In this document: positions 58,029 through 64,000 of the stretch, piece by piece
Layout of the letters: each line of letters begins with the position of its first letter
How positions within the stretch are numbered: position 1 is the first letter of the stretch
Assembly (NCBI RefSeq): GCF_002262885.1
Contig: NZ_NKYF01000013.1
Coordinates: forward strand, 62,001 to 126,000
DNA length: 64,000 nucleotides
Origin: Pseudonocardia sp. MH-G8
Lineage (GTDB): Bacteria; Actinomycetota; Actinomycetes; Mycobacteriales; Pseudonocardiaceae
Direction: 5' to 3'
Notes under the pieces: generated by a model
Told to the model about the DNA's origin: nothing
Seen by the model: the letters and a program-made list of their open reading frames with translations, nothing else
Databases searched by the model: none
Translations under genes and position numbers: made by a program

Positions 58029-58688
58029 ATGGAGATCGCCGAGCTGGTCCGGCGCCTGGCGCGGCTGCAGGTGTCGTCGCTGAGCGACGCGGACAAGACG
58101 TTGCCGGTCTGCGATCCGGCGATCGGTCCGCTGCTGCCCGACGTCACGCTGGTCGGCACGGCGTTCACGGTGCGCTCCGACGGCGACCTGCTCGGCATGA
58201 TCGACGCCATCGGGCAGGCCGGGCCCGGCACGGTGCTCGTGGCGGCCACCGACGGCAGCCCGCTCGCGGCGTCCGGGGAGCTGTTCGCCACCGAGGGCCG
58301 TCGGCGCGGCCTCGCCGGGATCGCGGTCGACGGCTGGTGCCGGGACCTGCGCGGGCTGCGGCGCGTGGGGCTGCCGGTCTTCGCCCGGGGCACGACACCG
58401 GCCGCGGGCCCGGCGGCCGGACCGGCGGTCGTGCAGGTTCCGGTGCGGTTCGGCGGCGTCGAGGTGCAGCCCGGTGACCTCGTCTTCGGCGACGACGACG
58501 GGCTGCTCATCGCCCCGCCCGAGCGGGTCGCGGCGGCGCTGGAGCGGGCGGAGGAGATCGAGCGCGTAGAGGCCGAGGTGGCCGCGGCGGTGGGCAGCGG
58601 GCGCAGCCTGCACGAGGTCACGAACGCCGCCGAGCACCTGCGCGCGGTGGCCGCGGGCGAGCCGAGCACGTTCCGCTTCCAGCCCTGA
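58029..58688 (+). CDS. RraA-family protein
   Basis: A 219-aa RraA/HMG-aldolase-like protein: LVGTAFTVRSDGDLLGMIDA, GRRRGLAGIAVDGWCRDLRG and RRVGLPVFARGTTPAAGPA, then VQPGDLVFGDDDGLLIAPPE. Family members are oxaloacetate decarboxylase/4-hydroxy-4-methyl-2-oxoglutarate aldolase-like or regulate RNase E; in actinomycetes an aldolase role is more likely. The ATG at 58029 has GGAGG seven bases upstream. Confidence 0.86.
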   Translation: MEIAELVRRLARLQVSSLSDADKTLPVCDPAIGPLLPDVTLVGTAFTVRSDGDLLGMIDAIGQAGPGTVLVAATDGSPLAASGELFATEGRRRGLAGIAVDGWCRDLRGLRRVGLPVFARGTTPAAGPAAGPAVVQVPVRFGGVEVQPGDLVFGDDDGLLIAPPERVAAALERAEEIERVEAEVAAAVGSGRSLHEVTNAAEHLRAVAAGEPSTFRFQP

Positions 58689-58884
58689 GCCCCGCCATGA
58701 TGGCCGGCACGTTCCCACGCTGAACATCCTCTCGCCGCCGGCGCCCGGGCAGCCGGCCCGCATGATCGCGGGGAAGGGCCGAGCCGCACACCAGCGCGGT
58801 TCGTAGCACCACCGCGTACGGGTCGCGGCGATCATCGCCCGGCGTGGGGTCAGGCCCGGCCGGGCACGCGTGTGAGTCCGGGGA

Positions 58885-59484
58885 TCAGCCGCGGAAGAGC
58901 CGGTCGAGGTGGTAGTCGACGGTGTCCACGGCCTCCGCCGCGGTGCGACCACCGAGGACGATGGCGGTGGCCTGGGAGTCGATGAGCGCCCAGACGATGG
59001 TCGCCTCCTGCCGCGGGTCGACGCCGCTCGGGAGCTCGCCCGCGCTGCGCGCGCGGTCGAGGTGCTCGGCGAAGAACTCGATCAGCTTCGGCCCGCCCCC
59101 GGCCACCACCGCGGCCATCCGGGCGTCCGACATGGCGCGGATGAAGAACGCGATGCCGGCCAGCCAGGCCGCGCGGCTCTCCTCGTCGGTGGGCAGGACC
59201 TCCATGATCGTCGTACGGAGGATCTCCCGGACGGTCGGCGGGCGGCCCGCCGCGCCCAGCTTCTCGGCGATCCGCTGCCCGTGCCGCTGCGACTGGTACT
59301 CGAAGGCGAAGGCGAGCATGTCGTCCTTGCTCCGGAAGTAGTGCTGCACCGCTCCCATGGAGATCCCGGCCTCGGCCGCGACGTGTCGCAGGCTCACCGA
59401 CTCCAGGCCCTCGGTGGTGGCGAGCCGCAGCAGCGCGTCGGCGATCTCCCGCCGGCGCGCATCATGGTCGACCTTCCTGGGCAC
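58885..59484 (-). CDS. TetR-family transcriptional regulator
   Basis: A 199-aa repressor: HTH RRREIADALLRLATTEGLES, RHVAAEAGISMGAVQHYF, then SKDDMLAFAFEYQSQRHGQR. GTG start at 59484 with AAGGAGG just upstream. Divergent from a pair of PH-domain membrane protein genes; a 26-bp inverted repeat lies in the gap and is the likely operator. Confidence 0.9.
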   Translation of the reverse strand: MPRKVDHDARRREIADALLRLATTEGLESVSLRHVAAEAGISMGAVQHYFRSKDDMLAFAFEYQSQRHGQRIAEKLGAAGRPPTVREILRTTIMEVLPTDEESRAAWLAGIAFFIRAMSDARMAAVVAGGGPKLIEFFAEHLDRARSAGELPSGVDPRQEATIVWALIDSQATAIVLGGRTAAEAVDTVDYHLDRLFRG

Positions 59485-59510
59485 GGTCCTCCTTCGCCAT
59501 GCAGCCCGCC

Positions 59511-59536
59511 CGTTGCCATGCATCCGCATTGCAACG
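59511..59536. promoter_or_regulatory. TetR operator
   Basis: CGTTGC-C-ATGC (59511-59521) and GCAT-T-GCAACG (59526-59536) form an inverted repeat with one mismatched position per arm. It lies between the TetR start (59484) and the PH-domain gene (59583). Confidence 0.7.
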
Positions 59537-59582
59537 CCCCTCCCCACGTTATACGGTGCGATCGCATTACCAAGGGGGAGAG

Positions 59583-60095
59583 ATGACGACGACCACGGGC
59601 CGGCCCGGTGAGCTGCGGCTACGACCGCCGCGCCACCCCGTCGACCCGAGGGCGGTGAGCTGGTGGCGCACCTCCGTGGGGCTGGTGGTCGCCGCCCCGG
59701 TGGTCGTGCTCGCCGTGCTGGGACTGCTGATCCCGCCTGCACGGTTCTGGCTGCTGCTGCCCGCCGCGATCATTCTGCTCGTCGGGCTGCCGTTGGCGCT
59801 CGCCCTGCCGCGCTGGTGGTACCGGCTGCACCGGTGGGAGGTCACCGACGTCGCGGTGTACACGCGCTCCGGCTACTTCTGGCAGGAGTGGCGGGTGGCG
59901 CCCATGTCGCGCATCCAGACCGTCGACACCCAGCGCGGCCCGCTCGAGCAGCGCTTCGGGCTCGCCACCGTCACGGTCACCACGGCGTCGGCGAAGGGAG
60001 CCCTGAAGATCGAGGGGCTCGACCACGAGGTGGCGGCCGAGCTCGCCGAGCGGCTCACCGCCACCACCCAGGCCGTCCCCGGGGACGCCACGTGA
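59583..60095 (+). CDS. PH-domain membrane protein (YdbS-like)
   Basis: A 170-aa protein with two helices at about residues 28-50 and 52-75 (VAAPVVVLAVLGLLIPPARF) followed by a bacterial PH domain (WEVTDVAVYTRSGYFWQEWR, SRIQTVDTQRGPLEQRFGLA). YdbS/YdbT-type pairs are common in Gram-positives; function uncertain, perhaps membrane stress or colicin-like defence. GTGA overlap with the larger partner. AGGGGGAG precedes the ATG. Confidence 0.86.
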   Translation: MTTTTGRPGELRLRPPRHPVDPRAVSWWRTSVGLVVAAPVVVLAVLGLLIPPARFWLLLPAAIILLVGLPLALALPRWWYRLHRWEVTDVAVYTRSGYFWQEWRVAPMSRIQTVDTQRGPLEQRFGLATVTVTTASAKGALKIEGLDHEVAAELAERLTATTQAVPGDAT

Positions 60096-61798
60096 GCACC
60101 CCCGAGGAGGGCTGGCAGGAGCTGGACCGGCGGACCGTCGCCGTCACGGCGCTGCTGGCGCTCGGCGGCTCGATCGCCGCCGGACTGCCGATCGGGATCA
60201 GCATCGCCCGCAACACCTCGGCCGGCACGGCCCTGCTGTGGGTCCTACCGGCCACGGTGCTGCTGGTGGTCGGGGCGAGCGTCCTCGACCTCGTCCGGTG
60301 GCGTCGCACGCGCTACCGGATCACACCGGGCCGGGTCGAGCTGCGCACCGGCATCCTCGTCGCCACGCACCGGTCGCTGCAGCGCGACCGCATCCGCGCC
60401 GTCGACGTCACGGCCGACCCGCTGCTGCGCGCCTTCGGGCTCGTGGCCGTCCGGGTCGGCACGGGCGAGCAGTCCGGCGCGGGCGAGGGGTCGGTCGCGC
60501 TCCGACCGGTGCCGGCGGCGGCGGGTGCGGCGCTGCGCCGCGAGCTGCTGGACCGGGCGCACACGACCGCGCCCGCCGACGGCGTGCTCGCCGCGCTCGA
60601 CCCGGCCTGGATCCGCTACGCGCCCATGTCGTTCCTCGCGCCCGTTCTCGGTGCGAGCGCGTTCGCCGGCGCACTGCAGGTGTCGGAGTGGTTCGGCCTG
60701 GAGGAAGGCGTCATCGCGTGGGTGGGGAGCCTGTTCCACGGAGTCCCCATCGTGGCCATGATCGCGGTCCTCACCGTGATCGCGCTGGTGGTCGGCGCGG
60801 TCGCCGCCCTCGCGCTGTGGGTCGAGATGTGGTGGAACTACCGCCTGGAGCGCCAACCGGGCACGCTGCACGTGAGCCGCGGGCTGCTGACCACCCGCTC
60901 GATCTCGGTGGAGGAGGCGCGGCTGCGCGGTGTCGAGTTCGTCGAGCCGCTGGGGGTGCGGCTGGCGGGTGCGGCCCGCGTCGACGCCGTGGCCACCGGC
61001 CTGGGATCGGCGAAGCCCGAGGAGGACAAGACCGACCGCCGCACGCTCCTGCCCGCGGCGCCGCGCGCCGTGGCCCAGGGCGTGGCCGCCACCGTCCTGC
61101 GCGAGGCGGTGTCGCCCACCGACGCCGTCCGGTTGACCGGGCATCCCACCGCCGCACGGGGCCGGCGGCTGCGGTGGGCCCTGGGCGCCGTCGTGGTGGT
61201 GGAGGCGCCACTGGTGCTCCTCGGCGCGCTGCTCACCGACGTGCTCCTGCACATCGCCTGGATCAGCGCGGTCGTGCTCGTTCCGGTCGCCGTCGTGCTG
61301 GCCCTCGACGCCTACCGCAGCCTCGGCCACGGTCTCGGCGAGCGGTACCTCGTGACACGCAGCGGCAGCGTCCGGCGGACCACGGTGGCGCTGCAACGCG
61401 GCGGCATCATCGGCTGGACGTTCCGGCAGTCGATCTTCCAGCGGCGCGCGCACCTGGTCACCGTGATCGCGACGACGGCCGCGGGAACGGGCGCCTACGC
61501 CGTGCCCGACGCGGGCTCGGACGACGGGCTCGAACTGGCGGCCGCGACCGTCCCCGGGCTGCTGGTGCCGTTCCTCGAGCCGGTCGGCGAGGCCGTGCAC
61601 CGGCGGACCGCGGCCGTGGTCCGCTCGACGTCGCCGGTGGCCAGCACGTCCAGTAGCGCTCCACGCAACGTCGCGAGCACGGCCGTCGGGTCGTGGTCGG
61701 GGCCCAGCACCTCCCCGAGCAGCGCGATCCAGTCCTCCACGCCCTGGACGGCGAACCCGGCCCACGGCCCGTCCGGCTCGACGAGCGAGCGGGCGTAG
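60092..61798 (+). CDS. PH-domain membrane protein (YdbT-like)
   Basis: A 568-aa protein with repeated helix pairs and PH domains: RYRITPGRVELRTGILVATH, RIRAVDVTADPLLRAFGLVA, RGLLTTRSISVEEARLRGVE and RYLVTRSGSVRRTTVALQRG mark three PH repeats. Likely forms a membrane complex with its YdbS-like partner. The last ~100 residues (after VPGLLVPFLEPVGEAV) are Ser/Thr/Pro-rich and antisense to the TetR gene; the family normally ends around 61600, so the stop has probably been lost and the frame extended. Confidence 0.8.
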   Translation: MSTPEEGWQELDRRTVAVTALLALGGSIAAGLPIGISIARNTSAGTALLWVLPATVLLVVGASVLDLVRWRRTRYRITPGRVELRTGILVATHRSLQRDRIRAVDVTADPLLRAFGLVAVRVGTGEQSGAGEGSVALRPVPAAAGAALRRELLDRAHTTAPADGVLAALDPAWIRYAPMSFLAPVLGASAFAGALQVSEWFGLEEGVIAWVGSLFHGVPIVAMIAVLTVIALVVGAVAALALWVEMWWNYRLERQPGTLHVSRGLLTTRSISVEEARLRGVEFVEPLGVRLAGAARVDAVATGLGSAKPEEDKTDRRTLLPAAPRAVAQGVAATVLREAVSPTDAVRLTGHPTAARGRRLRWALGAVVVVEAPLVLLGALLTDVLLHIAWISAVVLVPVAVVLALDAYRSLGHGLGERYLVTRSGSVRRTTVALQRGGIIGWTFRQSIFQRRAHLVTVIATTAAGTGAYAVPDAGSDDGLELAAATVPGLLVPFLEPVGEAVHRRTAAVVRSTSPVASTSSSAPRNVASTAVGSWSGPSTSPSSAIQSSTPWTANPAHGPSGSTSERA

Positions 61799-62124
61799 CC
61801 CTCCGCCCACAGCCGCAGCAGGTCGCGCCGCTGCGGGGAGGCGAGCCACTCCCAGAGCCGGTCGACGGCTTCGGCCGGCCCGCCGCCGGCCGCACGCACG
61901 TCCGCGAGCAGCGCGAGCTCCTCGGCGCGCGAGCGGCCCAACAGCGCCCGGACCAGCCCGTCCTTGGAGCCGAACAGGTAGAGCAGCACGCGCGGGCTCG
62001 ACCCGACCGCCTCGGCGAGCGGCCGCAGCGACATCCCGGCCATCCCGTGCTGCAGCACGTAGGCGTAGGCGAGCTCCAGCAGCTCCTCCCGGCGCACGGA
62101 AGGGGGTTGCGGATCGGCAGGCAT
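61495..62124 (-). CDS. TetR-family transcriptional regulator
   Basis: A 209-aa repressor: HTH RREELLELAYAYVLQHGMAG, RPLAEAVGSSPRVLLYLF, then GSKDGLVRALLGRSRAEELA. Its C-terminal 40 residues (CTASPTGSRNGTSSPGTVAA) are low-complexity and overlap the PH-domain gene in antisense by 304 bp. A 24-bp palindrome 12 bp before the start points to control of itself and the divergent GNAT gene. Confidence 0.87.
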   Translation of the reverse strand: MPADPQPPSVRREELLELAYAYVLQHGMAGMSLRPLAEAVGSSPRVLLYLFGSKDGLVRALLGRSRAEELALLADVRAAGGGPAEAVDRLWEWLASPQRRDLLRLWAEGYARSLVEPDGPWAGFAVQGVEDWIALLGEVLGPDHDPTAVLATLRGALLDVLATGDVERTTAAVRRCTASPTGSRNGTSSPGTVAAASSSPSSEPASGTA

Positions 62125-62135
62125 GCGGACAGTGT

Positions 62136-62159
62136 CTACTGAAACAGTCGTTTCAGTAG
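62136..62159. promoter_or_regulatory. TetR operator
   Basis: CTACTGAAAC (62136-62145) and GTTTCAGTAG (62150-62159) are perfectly complementary 10-bp arms around AGTC, between the TetR start (62124) and the GNAT start (62173). Confidence 0.85.
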
Positions 62160-62172
62160 AAGGGGGCCCACG

Positions 62173-62661
62173 ATGGGCGACGTGCGGATCCGGCAGCTCG
62201 GCGAACCGGGCGACCTCGGTTGGGTGGTACTCGCGCACGGCGAGCTCTACGCCGCGGAGTTCGGCTGGGACGCCTCGTTCGAGGGCCACGTCGCGCGGAT
62301 CGTGGCCGACTTCGCCACGGACCACGACCCGGCGCGCGAGCGGGCCTGGATCGCCGAGCTCGACGGCAGGCGTGTGGGCTGCGTGTTCTGCGTGACGGGC
62401 GGGGAGCCCGGCACGGCGAAGCTCCGCATCCTGCTCGTGCACCCGGACGCCCGCGGCCACGGCGTGGGCAGCCGCCTGGTCGACACCTGCGTCGCGTTCG
62501 CGCAGGAGCGCGGCTACGCCCGCATGCGGCTGTGGACGACCGACGTGCTCGCCGCCGCTCGCCGCATCTACCTCGCCGCGGGCTTCCGGCTCGTGGCCCA
62601 GGAGCCGCACCACAGCTTCGGCGCAGAGCTCCTGGGCCAGGATTACGAGCTCGAACTGTGA
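62173..62661 (+). CDS. GNAT-family N-acetyltransferase
   Basis: A 162-aa acetyl-CoA-dependent transferase: LRILLVHPDARGHGVGSRLV carries the R-x2-G-x-G pyrophosphate-binding loop, and RMRLWTTDVLAAARRIYLAA the last strands. N-terminus LGWVVLAHGELYAAEFGWD is typical of MarR-fused or free acetyltransferases of this group. Substrate unknown; probably induced by relief of the divergent TetR. Confidence 0.88.
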   Translation: MGDVRIRQLGEPGDLGWVVLAHGELYAAEFGWDASFEGHVARIVADFATDHDPARERAWIAELDGRRVGCVFCVTGGEPGTAKLRILLVHPDARGHGVGSRLVDTCVAFAQERGYARMRLWTTDVLAAARRIYLAAGFRLVAQEPHHSFGAELLGQDYELEL

Positions 62662-62668
62662 GGAGCGG

Positions 62669-62821
62669 CTACGCCGCCGCCTCCCACAGCCACTTCTCGG
62701 TCATCGGTTGCGCGCAGTCCGGGCAGGGGACCTCGCAGCCTGCCGTCGCCGTGACTGGCAGCTCGGCCTCGACGCCGCACCCGGTGCAACCCCACCAGCC
62801 GGTCGTGATCGTCGTGTCCAT
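62669..62821 (-). CDS. 50-aa zinc-ribbon protein
   Basis: Reads GWWGCTGCGVEAELPVTATA and GCEVPCPDCAQPMTEKWLWE: two CxxC pairs (CTGC; CPDC) suit a single zinc ribbon. Third positions are high in G/C and the frame is complete from ATG 62821 to TAG 62669. No ribosome site is evident. Function unknown; small zinc ribbons often bind nucleic acid or a partner protein. It lies 8 bp from the convergent GNAT stop. Confidence 0.7.
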   Translation of the reverse strand: MDTTITTGWWGCTGCGVEAELPVTATAGCEVPCPDCAQPMTEKWLWEAAA

Positions 62822-62871
62822 GTCGGAGATGCTAAATCACACCTCTGTCATTCTCGGGACACGCGCCGGAC

Positions 62872-63693
62872 TCAGACCTCCTCGACCAGGTCGGCGATCG
62901 AGGCCACCACCCGGTTGGGCCGGTACGGGAAGCGCTCGACCTCCTCGGCCTGGGTGATCCCGGTGAGCACGAGCACGGTGCGCATCCCGGCCTCGAGACC
63001 GGCGATGATGTCGGTGTCCATCCGGTCGCCGATCATCACGGTGGTCTCGGAATGGGCCTCCAGCCGGTTCAGGGCGGCCCGCATCATCAGCGAGTTCGGC
63101 TTGCCGATGAAGTAGGGGTCCACCCCGGTGGCCCGGCTGATCAGTGCGGCCACCGCGCCGGTGGCGGGCAGCACGCCGTCGCGCGAGGGGCCCGTCGGGT
63201 CCGGGTTCGTGGCGACCCACCGCGCGCCGTTGCGGATGAGCCGGACCGCCGTGGTCACCGCCTCGAAGCTGTACGTGCGCGTCTCCCCGAGCACGACGTA
63301 GTCGGGCGCGTTGTCGGTGAGCACGTAGCCGATCTCGTGCAACGCGGTGGTGAGCCCGGCCTCCCCCACGACGTACGCGCTGCCCTGCGGGCGCTGGTCG
63401 TCCAGGAAGGTGGCGGTGGCCAGCGCCGAGGTCCAGATCGACTCGACCGGCAGATCGATGCCGCTGGTCCGCAGGCGGAACTGGAGATCCCGCGGGGTGA
63501 AGATCGAGTTGTTCGTGAGGACCAGGAACGGTCTGCCGGTCTCGCGCAGCCGCGCGATGAACACGTCCGCACCGGGGATCAACCGCCCTTCGTGGACGAG
63601 CACGCCGTCCATGTCGGTCATCCAGCACTCGATCGGCTTCGGGTCGGCCACGACCGGGGAGCCTAGCTTGGGGGAACGCCGGCCCGCTGACAT
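62872..63693 (-). CDS. HAD-IIA family hydrolase (NagD-like)
   Basis: A 273-aa phosphatase of the NagD group: motif I WMTDMDGVLVHEGRLIPGAD, motif II LVLTNNSIFTPRDLQF, cap domain, motif III/IV IGKPNSLMMRAALNR and VMIGDRMDTDIIAGLEAG. It dephosphorylates small phosphate esters such as sugar phosphates or nucleotides. Start at 63693, with GTG 63651 (VADPKPIECW) as an alternative. Confidence 0.9.
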   Translation of the reverse strand: MSAGRRSPKLGSPVVADPKPIECWMTDMDGVLVHEGRLIPGADVFIARLRETGRPFLVLTNNSIFTPRDLQFRLRTSGIDLPVESIWTSALATATFLDDQRPQGSAYVVGEAGLTTALHEIGYVLTDNAPDYVVLGETRTYSFEAVTTAVRLIRNGARWVATNPDPTGPSRDGVLPATGAVAALISRATGVDPYFIGKPNSLMMRAALNRLEAHSETTVMIGDRMDTDIIAGLEAGMRTVLVLTGITQAEEVERFPYRPNRVVASIADLVEEV

Positions 63694-63728
63694 GCGTTGA
63701 CCCGGGTGAGTCGTAGGGAGTGGTTCGA

Positions 63729-64000
63729 GTGACGGGCACGGTCGTGACCATCGTGGTCCTCGCCCTCATCGTGGTGGGCGCCGTCTGGCTGGTGCGCCAG
63801 CGCACGGCGGAGCGGGCGCGGGAGCTGGAGGACGCGAAGTCCGAGGCCCGCCGCTGGGTGGAGCGCCTCGGCGGCCAGGTGCTCAACCTGGTGGGCACCG
63901 ACGATGCCTCCAAGCAGGCGATCGCCGACGCCGCGGAGCGCTACAACGCCGCCGGTTCGCAGATGGAACAGGCGGCCAGCGTGGCCCAGGCGCGGCAGGT
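63729..64000 (+). CDS. Membrane-anchored coiled-coil protein, truncated by the window end
   Basis: At least 90 aa: an N-terminal helix (TIVVLALIVVGAVWLVRQRT) followed by a charged helical region (RARELEDAKSEARRWVERLG, AADAAERYNAAGSQM). GTG start at 63729 with AGGGAG upstream; the stop lies beyond the window. Single-helix proteins with a coiled-coil soluble part are common in actinomycete cell envelopes; identity unclear. Confidence 0.7.
   Translation, partial: MTGTVVTIVVLALIVVGAVWLVRQRTAERARELEDAKSEARRWVERLGGQVLNLVGTDDASKQAIADAAERYNAAGSQMEQAASVAQARQ

Noticed and set aside
1..64000. CRISPR array or Cas genes
   Set aside because: No regularly spaced direct repeats of 25-40 bp and no Cas-like protein were seen.

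Overview
The window is very GC-rich (roughly 73% by eye), with almost every third codon position G or C, many GTG starts and GTGA/ATGA stop-start overlaps. It carries several F420-type oxidoreductases (LLM and Ddn families), TetR/MarR/PucR/MocR regulators, ECF sigma factors and a class F sortase. This fits an actinomycete; Pseudonocardia or a close relative in the Pseudonocardiaceae is my best guess, from gene content only. It reads as ordinary chromosome rich in catabolic genes and their regulators. I see no phage, plasmid replication genes, rRNA, CRISPR array or complete insertion sequence. Two tRNA genes are present: Gly-TCC (minus strand) and Pro-TGG (plus strand).

Layout. 0.1-3.4 kb: an ECF sigma/zinc-finger anti-sigma pair facing a class F sortase and a CHRD-domain surface protein. 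3.4-9.5 kb: two LLM oxidoreductase/MarR pairs with visible operators, an NhaC-type antiporter divergent from an XRE-cupin regulator, and a lone ABC ATPase. 9.5-10.0 kb: a gap holding tandem 72-bp hairpin repeats. 10.0-14.1 kb: 3-hydroxybutyrate dehydrogenase-like SDR, MHS-family transporter and GAF-PucR regulator. 14.3-17.3 kb: Ddn-type reductase with orphan operators, DedA protein, secreted serine protease, hydrolase. 17.3-20.7 kb: benzoylformate decarboxylase with an aromatic-acid transporter, and DoxX. 20.8-28.8 kb: a small secreted protein, a small membrane exporter, a TetR/membrane protein/LLM locus, archaeal-type ProRS, a hydrolase, and an MFS + DapA-family pair divergent from a MocR regulator. 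30.2-36.3 kb: PemK/MazF-like protein, a broken dehydrogenase, three reductases with a TetR and its operators, a methyltransferase, and an SMR-SMR-TetR operon.

36.3-42.1 kb: a degraded cold-shock stretch, a 521-aa membrane-anchored protein I cannot identify, and a LacI-controlled Gfo/Idh/MocA + sugar-isomerase pair with two perfect operators. 42.7-50.3 kb is the most coherent pathway: an IclR regulator divergent from seven co-oriented genes (transporter, two hydrolases, two SDRs, a Baeyer-Villiger monooxygenase with the long N-terminal extension typical of 4-hydroxyacetophenone monooxygenase, and a tautomerase). 50.3-51.3 kb: tRNA-Pro followed by a gene-poor stretch with an excisionase-like gene, possibly an integrated-element remnant. 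51.5-57.2 kb: two DHFR-like proteins, an SnoaL-fused ECF sigma factor, a DGPF/ECF42-type sigma pair, a hemerythrin and a TIGR03086 protein. 57.2-64 kb: an 88-bp inverted repeat, cupin, RraA-like protein, TetR plus two PH-domain membrane proteins, a TetR/GNAT divergent pair with a clear operator, a 50-aa zinc ribbon, an HAD-IIA phosphatase and a truncated coiled-coil membrane protein.

The main theme is local regulation: at least eight loci pair a one-component regulator with a readable palindromic operator next to a transporter or oxidoreductase. I did not find a clearly new multi-gene system. The best leads are the monooxygenase operon, the hairpin repeat families, the sortase/CHRD locus, the tRNA-Pro remnant region and the orphan 521-aa protein.
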